Notes: generated by a model not told the origin, from the letters alone. A stretch of 64,000 nucleotides of DNA from Callaeas wilsoni (GCA_013398955.1 VWPU01017524.1:62001-126000); one strand, 5' to 3'; numbered from the stretch's first letter, positions 28,714 to 42,541 are shown. A program made the numbers and translations.

Positions 28714-31134
28714 GAAGTTACATATTTTTAAGCTGCAAATGCACAGCTGTGAAATTCAAGAAAAAGCTGTACAATTTTCACTTGCAAATTTATGGATCCA
28801 TGAAGTAACATCACTGTGGTTGGTGTATGATATGATTCCTGGCTCTTTTCCTACTCACCCTGCCTTTTCCTACCTTTCCACTATCCTTGGGAACAAAGCC
28901 ACTTTCTTTGGTTTATTTACCACTACTTATTTTTTAATTCTCATATAGAAATTACAATGCAGAGGATAATATTTTTTATAAATTATTCTCCTCTTGCATC
29001 CAATATTACAATTAAAATATTTGCAACTTCTTTTTTAAAATATACTAACTCACATTTTGCTTTTGATAGGGTGACAGGCAAATCTCTTTTCTTCCAAGAT
29101 TTATTTTCTCTCTCAAGATGAATGTTATAGGATTTGAAAATTAGTGTGGTTCATCTTTGTTATCTGCACATTTGTTTTCTGTGACACTAGTATATTTTAT
29201 ACAATATCTGAGATGTTTTATTTTAATTTACTTTAAAATTATTCATGTTATTACAAAAGGTCTTAGAGCAATGTCAATTCTTGCTTATATCTAGGGTGTG
29301 AATGCTAATGCCCTTTAAAATTTGACAGTACCTGGAGCTGTCAGAACCAGCACTTCTAAGGCATTTCAGTTATACTCAACTCTACTTAATTCAGTGCCAC
29401 TGTCTCAATTTAGAGTGGTTCAGACTCCCTCTCACAGTTAAGTCTCCTTGCAAAGAGACTAGTTGGAAAAGTTCAGAGAGGTCCTGAAAATGCCTATAAT
29501 TGGTAGAACCTCAGAGTCAGGGCAATACCGCTGTGAAAATCATGGGCAGTGACATTCAGACCTTGACCTGAATAGCGTTTCCCAGTTCTGAGATGATAGG
29601 ACTTAAGGTATATTTCACTTTGCTCTTATAGCTTCCTGCAGCAGAAATATATAAAATTCACAAATATTAAGGACAATGTGGTAATTGATATTCATGCTGT
29701 GATGTATCGTAGTCATCTTTTTTTCACTATTTAACACTGTGGTGTTTTTCCTTAAGAACTGTGGACTGTGTTGCCAGCATGGAGAGTGGTTTGGGTGCCA
29801 GGGTGAACCATTGACCAGAACACCATTCCTGCCACAAAATCTTTTGCATGACATTGGTATTTGGCATAAATCCTTGCACATGACAAACCACGTGCAAAAC
29901 AAAATATATGTATTCAACAAAATAAGTCCCCCAGACACTACAAAAACAGGGCCTATAAAAATGAGGCATGTAAGCTTAACAAGCAAACCTTGATCTTTTT
30001 CCTTACAGGCAGAAGTAAAACACCTTTTTGCAGGGCTAGTGTTAGAGAAAGGGTCTCTTTTAGTGAAGTACAGCTGAATATTTATTTTGTATAGCACTTT
30101 CTCTAATGCTATCTGTGCATGTTAAAGGTCACAGCTAATTTAGCAAATCTTGTTGTTTTCGACGGACAGTTACATAGCACATACAAGATATGCTACATAA
30201 AAAGATTATCCTAGGTTTCTTAACGACTGGATATAAATGTACGTTGTAATGCACTGAAGAGGCTAATTAGGAATTAAACATTCCTTTAAAATCATTTTAA
30301 ACTCAAATTATGCTGACAACCAAATTTTTTTTAGCTCTTTCTCTAATAGTTGTGTTAGACATTGAAGAGCTGTGCTCCAAGTCTTGACACATTGTTCTGA
30401 CTTATGCTCAATTGCAAAGCATGGCTCTAGGGAATAGTTTTGAACCAAAGTACCTGCTTATGACAGGTGAACTCCAGTTCTCCTGTTAACTAAAAGACCA
30501 GTATTCTTTTCCAGAATTTTAGAACCGTCTCCTGCCCTTTCCCCTGTAAAATCTGCAGAACACTCGGCCCCCACACCCCCCCCACCAGGAGCTCTGAGCA
30601 GTAAGCAGTAACACAAAAGGTGACAACCTAACATCTGTCTTTTTTTTTTCTTGGCACTTTGCTAGATGTGAATTAACTGATAAAATTATCAAAAGAACTT
30701 TGAGCAGTGGTGCTTGGTGAAGGAAAAGCCAAAGTTAAAAACTGTTTTCAGGACCATCTCCAGTAATCAGATACAATATTTCAGATGAAGACTAAAAGCA
30801 CAAGCTGAAAAGAAAACATCTTCAGTGTCAGTGAAGTTAAAACATGTCAGCAGTGTTTTCTTCCGTGTATATTGTCTCACAGGAAAGAATGAATTGAACT
30901 CATATCTGAAACAAGGCAAGATTTTCTATCTGACTTCATTATGTGTTTCTCCAGAGTGCAACCCCTATTTTCTGCCTGAATTAAAATGTGTGGGGAGACA
31001 AGCAAATACAAAGCAGCTCTGCACTGCTGTTGCCAAATCATTTTAATAAGACAAAGGTATTTTTTGTTTTGCCACAGTCATATCTTAATTTTAAGAGTCA
31101 TTAACACACACTAGATCCCTTTGTTAAAGCAATC

Positions 31135-31273
31135 CGTGTAAGCGGAGGCGTGAACTAACGAGGGGCTTTATGCGTCCCAGTGCAGCTGGCAGCAGAGATG
31201 AAGTAGCATTACAGTGTATCAGAGATTTTTATACTGAGGATCTTTAATAGAAAGATTTTGGGGGACTCGGCCG
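31135..31273. other. CpG cluster in AT-rich DNA, possible regulatory element
   Basis: Seven CpG dinucleotides (31135, 31143, 31149, 31159, 31173, 31268, 31272) fall within about 140 bases, in surroundings where CpG is rare. It is far too small and AT-rich to be a CpG island, and no open frame or repeat explains it. Retained CpGs can mark a conserved or hypomethylated noncoding element, but that is inference. Confidence 0.3.
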
Positions 31274-34200
31274 TCATCTCTGTATAAATAATTAAAATGT
31301 AAAAATTATCATTGTTATAATTCAGGGAGTTTTGCCTTCTATCAGCATCCACAGTGTAGTCAAGATTATATTTCCTTTGTTGTTATTTGCAGGCTTTTCC
31401 ATCGTCTCAAAATATTTGCCCTTTGAATCTGCAGTCTCCACAGAGGTCAAACTCCATTGTAGGTGCTGCTCTTGAGGTGGCAGAACTTTTAAAGACTTAA
31501 ACCCATTCAAGCTTTCTATAATGGGGATGTCATAGATTTAATTTTTTTTTTTTAAATTCATGCTTTAGCATAGCGCAGAATAATACTTTCTGCTCCTGCT
31601 ACCGTGATACCACATTAATGCTCCCTTACCTTTACTTCACAGAACATAAACAAAATGTTGAAACAATCTATTTTCAAACAGTGCATGTCTTCTTCCATCT
31701 TTATATATTAAAATTGCATTTTAAACCTGTGTAATTTTGATTGTCTCGAATATGCTGGACTACTACTATTAACACCAGATAATAAAAGATTCATCAAATG
31801 GTAATTCTTCAGCAATCATAGCACACTGCAACTTGCTCATGAACTTTATTTTTTCTGACTATTTAATTCATATTACCAAGTGCAACTACAAATTAGGGAG
31901 ACTGTTTTCAAAGCCGCTTGGCTGATTTGTGAGACCCTACTATTTTGAGAAATATAGACCATGACTGGAATAAATTTTTCTTATATGTCAGAAGATATCA
32001 GCAATGAGATGCCTTCTAATGTCTCATCATGCACCTAGCTGAGGTTTGCAGTGGTGTAATTAGCTCTGTTAAAAACCAACATTATCTGTAATTTAATAGT
32101 TCTCCTTGAATCCAAGACATCTCCGGTTGTCATAGGAGTCTGGCTCTCAATGAGTTACGGTGGCTTTAGCTTCCAAGTTAATTTTTACAATTTTAAAACT
32201 GTAGTCATATTAAAAGGTAATTAGCAAATATTATTACTGATAGTAATATCCAGTGCCAAGCTACAGCAAGCAAATAAATTAATATTTAAAACAAAGGAAA
32301 ATGTGGAAATACATTTCAGAGGGAGGCAGAGAAGAAGTTTCCCCTGGCAAATGAGACTGTCAAGTAAAGGCCCTCACTGGAAGGTACTCACTAAAATATC
32401 AACAGAATTGCTAGACTTCAGATACAGGAAATAGGGAAGGTCACTTTGGTTTGAAAGTGATCCAAATATTTAAGTATTTGGAACAGGAGAAAAATATGTT
32501 TATTAAATTAAATAACAATTTTTCCATAAACATTGAGAGAGAAGTAGTTATAAACCAAACCATAACCATACTAGGTATAGGAAGAGTATATTTCAGTCTT
32601 TGATCGTGAGTTGAGGATAGAACATTTTGCAGAGAAACAGAACCGCAAAGTTGTTCTTCAAAATAATACTTCATTGTTCTTCGGAACAATGTTTTCTTTT
32701 CTCATAATGTTTCTTTTCCTTCTTACATTAGGCAGAATAGTAACAATTATCAGAAAACTGAGGAAAATAAATTTTCTTGCTTCTCCTCCATGTTTCTTCT
32801 TAAAAATTATAATATTGTTGAGCAATTTTCCTGCTATTTTCCTAAAAAGGCTTGTTTTTGAGAAGAGGAACTTCACGATCAAGTTTTGAATAAGTGTGAA
32901 AGCACCTAGGGTACCCAATGGAGCCCTGTAAAAGGAAAGGGTCAGAAATCTCATTCTTGGCCATCAAAGTCCAGCTAACCTAGGTCTCATGTGCACAGTT
33001 GCTACAGAGTTTAGCACATATATCCTATTAACTTAGTTTTAAGTGCTGGAGAGGTATTAAAGCATTTTTTTTATAACCCAATTCAAGTGTATATTTAGTT
33101 ACCAGAAATTCTCTTCGGTTTCGGCATAATTTCCACTTATCTTAAGGGTTAAAACATCTGAAAAAATGTGACATTTTTCTGGCTGTCCTGAATTTGCAGA
33201 TTCTGAGGTAAAGATGAACTTGAATTAATGTTTGATCAGAGCATTTCCAAAGTCAAGGGACTTTTACCTCTGGATAATATTAGGAGTTTATTTTCAGTGC
33301 TCAGAAATAATAGCAAACCACTGTCTAACACTTTCTTCCATTGAAGACTGTTAGGATTTAGATTTTAACTTCTGTTTTACAGCTAACTTCATCTCATGCA
33401 AATGACTAAACTCCTGGCACATAAATCTTTTTTGGATTAGCATTGCTGTGTCTGATAAAAATGACACAGAAGAGATTAATCAATATTGATAAGTAAGCAA
33501 ATGTGATGTTTTCTTCCACACCTTTGCAAGTTGCAGCTGAAGCACTGGGTGTTAAATCAGTGATTTTGTCATTCTGAATGCATAAAATAATACTTTTATG
33601 AAACTAGTCAAAGTAATCAGTTGAGTAGTTCAGCAGTGTAAAGTCATCCCTATTGTTAAGTCTGTCAGCACTTTAACCCATTTTTCTTTTTCTGTCCACA
33701 GATTGCATAACCTAATAACTAAAAAATGCCCCTGTGAAAAATCATGATGGGAGAAAAAAAAAGAAAAAAAGTCTTTTCAGAGACAGTTTTATTTTGCTTG
33801 TTTATATGATTGCTTATATCTCTCAACAGTATTTATCATACCACGTGTGCGACAGTCTAAGGAGATGTAGGTAAGGTGAGGATAGAGAAATAAACCTAAA
33901 TTTGAAATGTTCTTGCCTATTTTTTCCACTTAAATTATAGCTTTGATTTTCCTGTACACCAGCATTTTGTGCTGTTTACGCCTTTGGTACTGTATGAAAA
34001 ACCTTCTTCTCACTTTTATTAGGGGGAAGTAGGTTAAATCAGATGGATCAAGATGCATTGCTACGCTACTCAGAGGGAGAGTAGTGCCACAAAACAATAG
34101 TGCAAGGGGAGTGAATGCTTATCAAGAGAAAGTTTACTTTTGGCATTAAGAATTAATTTAGCTGAATTGGTGCAGTGAAAGTGGTAAACACAATCCCCCT

Positions 34201-35523
34201 CACTGTTGTTTGTCAGGGTGTATTATATCATCCTGGATTGCTTTGTCAATAATCTGCCTGGCCTGCAAGCTAGAAATCTAAGATTGCCAGGATGAGTGAC
34301 AGGCTGGAGATAGCTGATAATTCTAAGGAATTGGAGGTGTAAAATCTTTAAGGACCATGTCTACAGTATAAATGCAAGGGTATCTCCACATCACTCTGTA
34401 CTTACAAAGGCAACAGCATTGTTAATGGCAGCCTGTCTGTCCATCAAGTTTGCTTCAGGAGGATTTATCCCTCTTTCACTCCTTATCTTCCATGGCTGTG
34501 TTTATTTCTAAACCAGCTGCAGAATAAATTGTCTCTTGTCTTCACCTCCTACACTGAGTACAATGATATTTTCTTAAACCGTGGTGTTTTTCAGGCATTT
34601 CTTTTTCAGAACAGAAACTTCTAATTCTGTTTGTATATGGGTACACAGGTTTTTCCATTTTAGACATGGTAAAGACAGTTTGTTTGCTTTTTTGCTCCTT
34701 TTTTATGGTATTTCTTTCAAGGTTCATAAATCTGTTCTGTATTGCTAAGGTGTTTGAATACAGAAGAGAAGACGTAATGGAACTGGTTCAGGTGATTAAT
34801 ACGATGTGGATGTAATATGGCAAAAACAATTCTTTTGTATAACACAGAATATATTCAGAAAAGTGACTGTAAAGATATCCTGACATTTCATGTTTGTGAG
34901 TCTTTCTCACAAGTAGGTCCTTTGTAAATAAAACAATTTTTTTTCTCACTGCCTGCTCTGAGAATAGAATCTGAAAGTCAAGTTACATAGCTGGTGGCCA
35001 TGTAGTCATATTAAAAGTGCCAGATTTGGTTAATTAGTCTATTGATTATGCCACAAGAGACAATGTTCACATGTTATCTCTTCTTTCTGAGTGCTGGTCA
35101 GTATTTTATAATCAGAAGACTGCAGAGACCACAGAGGTTTTTTAAAGTAAGATGTCATTTGCAAAATCACTTTTATAATAGCAGCTAGTGTGCTCACTGA
35201 CCTAGAGAGAGTTCAGATAGCCTTAACACCTGTCTAAAATTAAAAAAAAAAATAAAAAGAGATACTAATTGGGAATGCTTGGTTATATTACTTTTTGTAT
35301 TGCCAGATATACAAGGTTTTCTATCTACTGGTTCTAGTTCAGATCAAAATTAGAAATTGACTTATCAAAGCATAAAGAGGAGGGTATGGTAAAAAATACT
35401 TAGTCTAATCACTAATAAAGATTATATCATGAAGATTTTTATTAGCAGATATCATCAAAATTCAGCAACTTAGGGTGGTTTGCTTACTTTTTATTTAAAA
35501 GCTTTGAAAGGACTCTCAGGGGA

Positions 35524-35567
35524 ACAAAAAAAACAAAAAAAAAAAACAAACAAACAAAAAAAAAAAC
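35524..35567. repeat. A-rich (CAAA)n low-complexity tract
   Basis: Poly(A) runs interrupted by single C bases, including CAAACAAACAAA. Simple sequence. Confidence 0.85.
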
Positions 35568-35975
35568 CACCTTGGGTTTCCAGTGCATTTTAGCAGCAAT
35601 GGGAATCAAGAAATTACTTGATAATTACTGAATGTTGATGTCAAAATCCTATTAGCCAGACACATACATAGAGGTGAGTCTTTTATTTCTGCTGAAATTC
35701 ATTACTGAACTCCGCGGTCATAATTTATTTCTGAAAAAAATAGTCATGTATTTACAAGATGTAGAGGTTACAGTTAGATGAAACCTTTGAGACAGTGTAA
35801 GCTGTCTCTTACAAGCAGCCAAAAAAAGCAACCCTGTCCTCCCATTTCTCCTGATTTCCATCTCCATAGCATGTTGGCTCTTTCAGAGATGTTTTGCAGT
35901 CTCATTGTGAACTGGATTGAGGAATTACATGAATTGACATAGTGGTGGCACTTGCTGTTCTACAATTTATTAGTG

Positions 35976-36080
35976 GTATAATACTATAATAATGCATATA
36001 ATTAATAATAAAGATAATTATAATAATGATTATGATTGTGATGATGATAATAATGGTATTAGTAATAATAATAATAATAG
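35976..36080. repeat. Compound ATA/ATG trinucleotide repeat
   Basis: About 105 bases of imperfect AAT/ATA and GAT units, ending in a purer stretch of AATAATAATAATAATA near 36063-36079. Several interruptions indicate an old compound microsatellite. Confidence 0.8.
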
Positions 36081-38333
36081 CATTTGAGGGAATTGTTATT
36101 TCTTTTTTGTTTTGCTTTCACATAGAATAATTTACTGACCTAGTTCAGCAAGTGGTCATAAAAACCCATGTACCCGCCAAAGGGAATAGGATATGAAAGG
36201 GTGATAGTTCAGCCAGAAAAAGAGCCAAAGGCAACGTTGTTTCTTTTGATGTGGTCTTAGTTTGGTTTAAAATGCTTATTGAATTGTATTCTAAAATACT
36301 CCTCTCTTATTCATTTATTCTAATTATAGTATTTGATGTTACCAATAGCTAAAGTGAGAATAGTTATCTTTTATACCCATATTTCATGGAAAATTAAAGA
36401 CATTTATCACAGAGACCTGAAGTCCTGTATCAGTAACACACTGAACAACAGTGGTTGATTTCATACCACTCAATCATATAATCAGTGGCTGTGGTGATGA
36501 CATCATCATTGATGACATCAGAAAAACCACAGAAATGGCAAGTATCATTATTGACTTAAACATTATTGGGAAACATTTTCAAAGGTAAGGTTCTGTATCT
36601 GTAAATCACACCTGAAGTGTAATAGGTGCAGACTCAGAAAAAGGTTTGTTTACCACAGGTCTGTTACTCATATAGAAAAACAGTATAACCACTGCTTTGT
36701 AAGAGTACGTCTCTTTCATAATTCATGCTGGAATAAAACATAGCAGCAATCTCATTAGAAGAGAAAGTATTTATAGCTAGGATATAATAATACCTATTGT
36801 CTTCAAGTTGTACGCTTGTGAGAATATACAGGCCTATATATAAAATTAACACGACTTTTAAGGCATTAGAGCATCCCTCCATTTAAGGTTATAGATATAG
36901 TTGGGAAGGAAAAGAACTTTTTCTCTTGATCTAATTTTATTTAGACTGATCTTTGAAGAGCTAACAGCCAATTTGTTGACACCCTCAATTTTATCCAGGA
37001 AATTTTTCTTTTTCCCTTTTTTTCTTTTTTTTATTTTTTTTTTTTTTTCTTCCTTTCTTTTTTTTTTCTTTTTTTCTTTTTTTTATTTTTTTTTTTTTTT
37101 CTTTTTTTTTTGTAACAGATACTCATGTTCTTTTTAAACTGAGTTTCCCGTGCCAAAGCAACTATAGTCAGTTCCTAGTGAGCTGAGCTTGGTCTCAGCA
37201 AGCCATTCAGCAGTGTTAGTTGCTTACAATTCTTTATTATAACTTTTTATAGTTATTTCCTCTAATCAGCTGTTGCATTTGACCTCCATCTGTCTCTCTG
37301 CAGAGGTTTGTGCATTGTTCAGCATCTGATACTCCTTTTCTTCAGAGGATTTTTTTGTTATCTCTGCTGTGTGCCAGGTCCTTCTGTAGACATTGTGACA
37401 GTGACTGTAAGTCACATTCACAAATGCAAAGATTTCTTGTCTTCAGATCACATCTCCTACCTCTTCTCCCCACTCATGATGTACCATGTAAGACAGGAGG
37501 CGAACTGTTCACAAGAATCATTGAAGCTAAACATTAGAGCTTCCGAAAACTTTATAAAGCCATGATTCTAAATACAGAACGCATAACTACATCTGTTACA
37601 AATAATACAGCTTAGAGTTTTTTATTGAAAATATCTCCTGATCCCATAACAATGAAATAATATTGTTATTAGTTCAAAATACGACTTGTATCTTATCTAA
37701 CTTCTGATTAATAATAGGACCATTCATTGTATTTTTATAAGAGATACCATACAAAACGCTGTCATGAAAGTTCTTGACAGGACCAGTGCCTGACTTAGGT
37801 ACTTATGGTAGTACCTGGGATATACAGTTTAATCCTACTAAAATGCTGGCAAAAAATACCAGAGTCATAACAGGATTGTATGCAGGTAAGTGTGCAGATA
37901 TCGTCAATTTCCCTACTTCCAGAACTGCCTTCAGATATACAGGGTTTCCAGGGCAAAGCATGGATTATTTTTCCTCTTTATGTCCAGAAATACACAGTGT
38001 TCACACAGAGTTTTCAGAGACCTTGAACTATGTGCACTAGTCTCCCAAGTCAGATGATGGCTCAGAGGAGACATTATTCACATCATTTTCCCTGCAGATG
38101 TGGATCCATAGAAAATGTTTTTGACCTATGTTTTCACTTCAGCCAAAATGTAACAGATGACGGTGTTCAAGAAAAACAGTAAAAATGGCAACTCTATGAT
38201 TTATAGGAAGAAAAATGATGGTCGTTGAGATAAAACATCGTTATAACTGTTTTTATGTGAAATAAATTCCAGCAGCTGAATAAGTCTTTTGTGAGACATT
38301 TGACTCCAAAGCAGAACAAGCATCATCAGTCTA
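36081..38333. other. Unannotated AT-rich sequence
   Basis: No gene. The segment includes the long pyrimidine tract at 37003-37111, listed separately, and two copies of TGATGACATCA at 36495-36505 and 36510-36520. Frames at 37308-37565 overlap in two phases and match nothing I know. Confidence 0.6.
37003..37111. repeat. Polypyrimidine (T/C) tract with internal duplication
   Basis: One hundred and nine bases are T and C except for two A. Inside, the arrangement T7-C-T8-A-T15-C occurs twice exactly, at 37017-37049 and 37069-37101, offset by 52 bases. Part of the tract therefore grew by copying a block rather than by single-base slippage. The phenylalanine-rich frame across it is an artefact. Confidence 0.9.
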
Positions 38334-38346
38334 AGCAGGGGGCGCT
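38334..38346 (+). promoter_or_regulatory. Candidate CTCF binding motif
   Basis: The sequence AGCAGGGGGCGCT matches the GC-rich core of the vertebrate CTCF motif (CAGGGGGCGCT) without mismatch. It stands alone in AT-rich DNA, which makes a chance match less likely. CTCF is a zinc-finger protein that anchors chromatin loops, and motif orientation matters; this one reads on the plus strand. Occupancy cannot be judged from sequence. Confidence 0.5.
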
Positions 38347-41300
38347 CCAGATGAGGGTATTTATATGTAGCTGAGGTCCAGATACATGACGCATTTGAAG
38401 TGACATGTCTTTGAGCAGGAAAGCTATTAACAAGATTGTTCTTCATCAAGGACATCCTATAACCAGATCACCTATAATGAGATAATCTCATGTGAGAGAT
38501 AAACTCAACATTTGTTCCATGATAAAATATGGAGCAATGATAACATACTGAGGAAAAACTGTGAACTGATCAGTTTGGGAGCACTGGATAGTGCTTAGTA
38601 CCTGAGTATTTGTGCTTTTGGTTTCTTCCTGTGCTCATTGCTCAGAAACACCTTCAGAAGGTGGTAGTTTTGGAGAGGATCCTATCATTAAACAGAAAAT
38701 GGAGACAGAATTTTAGATTTGCATGATTATAATGTTTGTAGAGTGCACAAGAAGCTTCACTGGTCAAATATGTGCCTTTGCTATAAATTTTGTATGTACT
38801 TCCAATTTTTTTTTTCTTGTTACTGAAGTAATGGGTTTGGGATATAACCTCTTATTTATCAGATTCTTATAGAGCATTAATTTTGTGAGCCAAATACCTA
38901 TTGTATTTTTATCACAAGAGTTCCTCTAATAGAAGTTATCTGCTTGCGAATGGTGGGGAAACATGGAACCTGAAAACTGCATTATAGATTAATATTCTGT
39001 GACTTTTATTTTAAAAAAAAAAGTGATTACAATGTCACAATGATGTTCTGGATGTGATGTTTTAACAAGAAATAAGGAAATAAAACCTTTGATATTGTTA
39101 TAATACAGTGGATTTTTATGTGTTTGGATTTCATTAGCAAAGCGCTTTAAAAACATTAACAGAATCAATCATTCCAAGAGCCAAAAGAGGTAGTTAATAA
39201 GTGATTCTGTGACAGAGAGAACTCAAGTGCCCTGCCCAAGGCTGTGGAAGAAGACAGTGTCAGAAGCAGAGTTACAGGGATCAGTATTTCCTATTTCTAA
39301 AGCTGGTTCGTTTTTTTTTCTTATCAGAAACTGAATTGCATTCTCTTCCTCAGCAAGTAGTCATTTTGTCATAGACATGAATATTGGTGACCCTTGTAAT
39401 TTTATTCTAATAACAATCTTCATTGAAATAATCCTTCAGAAACAAGTATTTGCCACAATAATATTCTTGTAGCAGAGAATGCCACAGATGAATGATGTCT
39501 TTATGTAAGTCAACGTGAGAGTAATGAGGAGCTATCACTTCTTGTATGAAAGCTCTTTATTTCAGGAAACATTACTTTATGTCACTGCAACTGCAACTAC
39601 TACACAGCAATATTTTTCTCTTCCTGGCAACTCCACATTAATAGTTTAATCTGAGTTTTAGGGGTTTTTTGCTTTTGCATCTTTTGCTAAGACTAAGAAT
39701 GACTAGCCTGGCTCTGGTCAATCATATGGCAAAGAACACCATTGTAAGCAGTAAGTATGTGTTGAGCAATATTTATTATGGAATTATTTCAGGAATAGCT
39801 GGACACGTTAACGGAATCTTTTATACTATTAACCTTTTGTTGGGTGCCAATATGCATATACAAATTTAGGATTTAAATATGGTGCTTGAGAAGGGTGACT
39901 TGTGAGGTGAGGAGGAGGAAGTACCCTTCCATCGGCACAGCACGTAGGAGTGGGTCCTTCCTCACTGTCCCCTGTGCAGACCGTGCCTCACAGCAGTGGG
40001 GGGCATGGGGGGTCAGAGGGGTGTAAATCCCAAAAAAACCCCAAGCATAATGACACTAACAAATGGAGAAACAAAAATTTCATGGCGGAAAGATTATTGT
40101 GCTGGAAAATGCTGCTTTGGCGAAATTTAGATGTTCTTTGGAAACATGCGGGTTTTCTCATATTTTCTGACAGAAACTCAGCAGAGTTGCTGCCATTCAC
40201 CCACCTCCCCAACAGCTTGCTTGGCAGGCCTGGGGGACCCAGCTCATGTCAGGGCTCCCAGCATTTCCAGGCTCTCTGTTGCAGGTGTGAAAGGCTTGCA
40301 GGAGCCCTGACTGCTGGTACTGCCAAGTACCAAGTTGAATGATAGAGAGCCTGGAAGCAGGTTATCAGGTCTCTGGAGCAGCATAGGATGCTTCATTCTT
40401 TGTGCTGAACTACTGCATTAATGGGGTTGGGTTTGGTATGGGCACTTTTGTTTGTTTTCTTGTTTGGTGATTTCTTCTTGATCAGTCATCCACACCTGGG
40501 ATCTTTTTCTTTTCAGTGCTGAAGTTTTACTCGGCTTTAGAGAATCAGACTTTCCTGCAGAGCTAGAAATTCAGGTTTTGATCCACCTTGAATCTCCTCA
40601 CTTGTCCCCAGGAAAGCATTCAGTATTTATCTCAAGAAAATTAGGCTCCTACCAAAGTGAGAAATGGCTGCATCTCATCACAATGATTTATTTAAGAATA
40701 TAAGAGGGGCAGAGGGAGAGCATTGCTAGCAGGCAAAGATGCTTTTTGGGATTGCAGTACCTGAGGATGAGCAAACTATAGTGGCTAACCAAGATAAATA
40801 TTTCTGCCATATATTGGCTTTACCACTATGTGTTTGGGGCTGGAAGGAAGCAGCTCAACAGTTTTGTTGGTGACATATTCTCTATTTTATGTTTAGCTTT
40901 TTCAAAAAACCTTGGCATTGCGTTCAGAAGCCATGATGGGTAGACACCTAACAGCAAGAGGTTCGGTACGTTGATCTTTTCACGTTGCTTTTGTTCTTCT
41001 TAGCCTTGCTGCAGCTGGGTTGGTCAGAACGAGGAAGGGTTACAACCTGCTGGGATGAGACACAAAATTTTCACCTGTAATAGTCAAGACTTCATTTTTG
41101 GTTGTAAACTCAGAATAAATGAGAGACAGGTGTTCTATCTTTGATTTGGCCACGGTTTAGGGGGTTTTGCCTTTAATTTAGTGTTATAGTGAGATTGACT
41201 TGGCCATGGAGTTTGTACAACACTGTGTCCTATATTGTCTTGATTTTTTCCTCAATCATTAATAAATTCAATAAATACAGGGAAATATATAAATAGCTGC

Positions 41301-42541
41301 CAAGTATTTATATATCTGCCAAGGCAGATAGAAGGAACTTCATTGAATGCAGTTATTCTAGTTTCTATTTCTAGTCTTTCTTTTACATTATCTCTCCTAT
41401 TTCATTCTTTTCCCCCCACATTACCAGTCATCTGATTCTCTTACCCATGATATTTCTTTGTAGTTGATTCAATGCTCTAATGATTCCGACTGAAGTGATT
41501 AAATATTGATAATGGGATTATACTAGTCTCAGATACCTGCTACTCTGTCACCCATTGGAGATTCCCAAAACTGGGCAGGATTTTTACCAATGGGTTTCTG
41601 CAGCACATGTAAAGAGATCATCTAGTAACTCTCTGTAGATATGAAGACGAAGTAGACTAGACAATCTTAATAGTCCTCTGTATTTTGTACACAGCTGAAT
41701 CGCTCTTAGTAGCCAGCATTCCATACAGAAACAATTAGTGCTACCAGCAACATGCAGCACCTCAGCTGAAATGATCTTTTACAGGCTGTAAGTATGGTCT
41801 CTAGAGGTTTAGGAATTTTGGCCACTACTAGAGGATTGTTAAAGCCTTCATTTATTCTTGTCATCTCCTTGTCTTTGAGAGAGGTCTGAGAAGGTAGCTG
41901 TCCTGCAGGCAAGCACACAGATTCATTGAGAAGCAAGAAGTTGCAGCCGCAGAATATTTTGGGAAGCAGAAAGACAGCCACATCTTTTTTCCAGACGTGT
42001 TCACTTTTCCTAAGTACATAGGGACTGGGCATAGCCAGACTACTTGTACAAGAGACCACTTATATGAGGTCGAACATCCTCCAACCTATTTGCCTGGCCT
42101 GAAGCATGGTATTTGCATGTCAGTGAATTCCTGTTATTTTGATCTACATATTTTGTGAGATGAGTGCAACTTTCTCACATGTGCAAAATAAAGAGCCTGT
42201 GCTTGGAAAATTATTAGGAATGTTAAAGATAAAGATTTAGTTGCTTCAGCAGAGCCATTGGAAAATCTTGCACCATGCCTGCCTAAGCTTTGTCTGGCTC
42301 TAGCTAATGTTATTAGTCTGCCACATACAAGAGTCTTAAATTAATTTATGAATATTTAAAATTATTTGTCATCTACACAATTTGTCATTAATCAAATAAC
42401 AGATCATGAATGAAAAGATAAAAGAGCAAGAGAATATTGCCAGCAATCTTTTTCTTTTTCTTTTCTTCCAGTGGCAAATTACAAAACTTGCTGAGTCTAT
42501 CCTCCTCATGCACCCCTCATCTTCTCTCTTCTATTTATCCA
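38347..42541. other. Unannotated sequence
   Basis: No supported gene. A GC-richer patch at about 39.93-40.35 kb carries a 130-codon plus-strand frame with no recognisable motif. A 117-codon minus-strand frame at 41706-42059 is cysteine- and leucine-rich, ends in a hydrophobic stretch and could be debris of an unrecognised element. I call neither. Confidence 0.5.

Larger units (their letters stand above)
28299..35523. other. Unannotated AT-rich sequence
   Basis: No supported gene. It contains the longest open frame of the window, 29615-30097 minus, 160 codons. That frame overlaps other long frames on both strands, has no recognisable domain and only one hydrophobic stretch, so I do not call it. 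A C-rich run at 30568-30588 and a CpG cluster at 31135-31273 stand out in composition. Confidence 0.55.

Noticed and set aside
29615..30097. Longest minus-strand open frame (160 codons)
   Set aside because: It overlaps frames of similar length on both strands, shows no family motif, and its composition looks like translated AT-rich noncoding DNA. A conserved homologue or transcript would be needed to reopen it.
30568..30588. C-rich run, possible G-quadruplex on the minus strand
   Set aside because: Only two long C runs are present and the usual four-run pattern requires splitting one of them; too weak to call.
36901..37137. Phenylalanine-rich frame
   Set aside because: It is produced by the polypyrimidine tract.
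39950..40342. Plus-strand frame of 130 codons in a GC-richer patch
   Set aside because: GC-rich patches lengthen frames by lowering stop frequency. A minus-strand frame overlaps it and neither resembles a protein family.
41706..42059. Minus-strand frame of 117 codons with a C-terminal hydrophobic stretch
   Set aside because: I considered an ERV envelope fragment because of the terminal hydrophobic segment, but no diagnostic motif was visible, so it stays uncalled.
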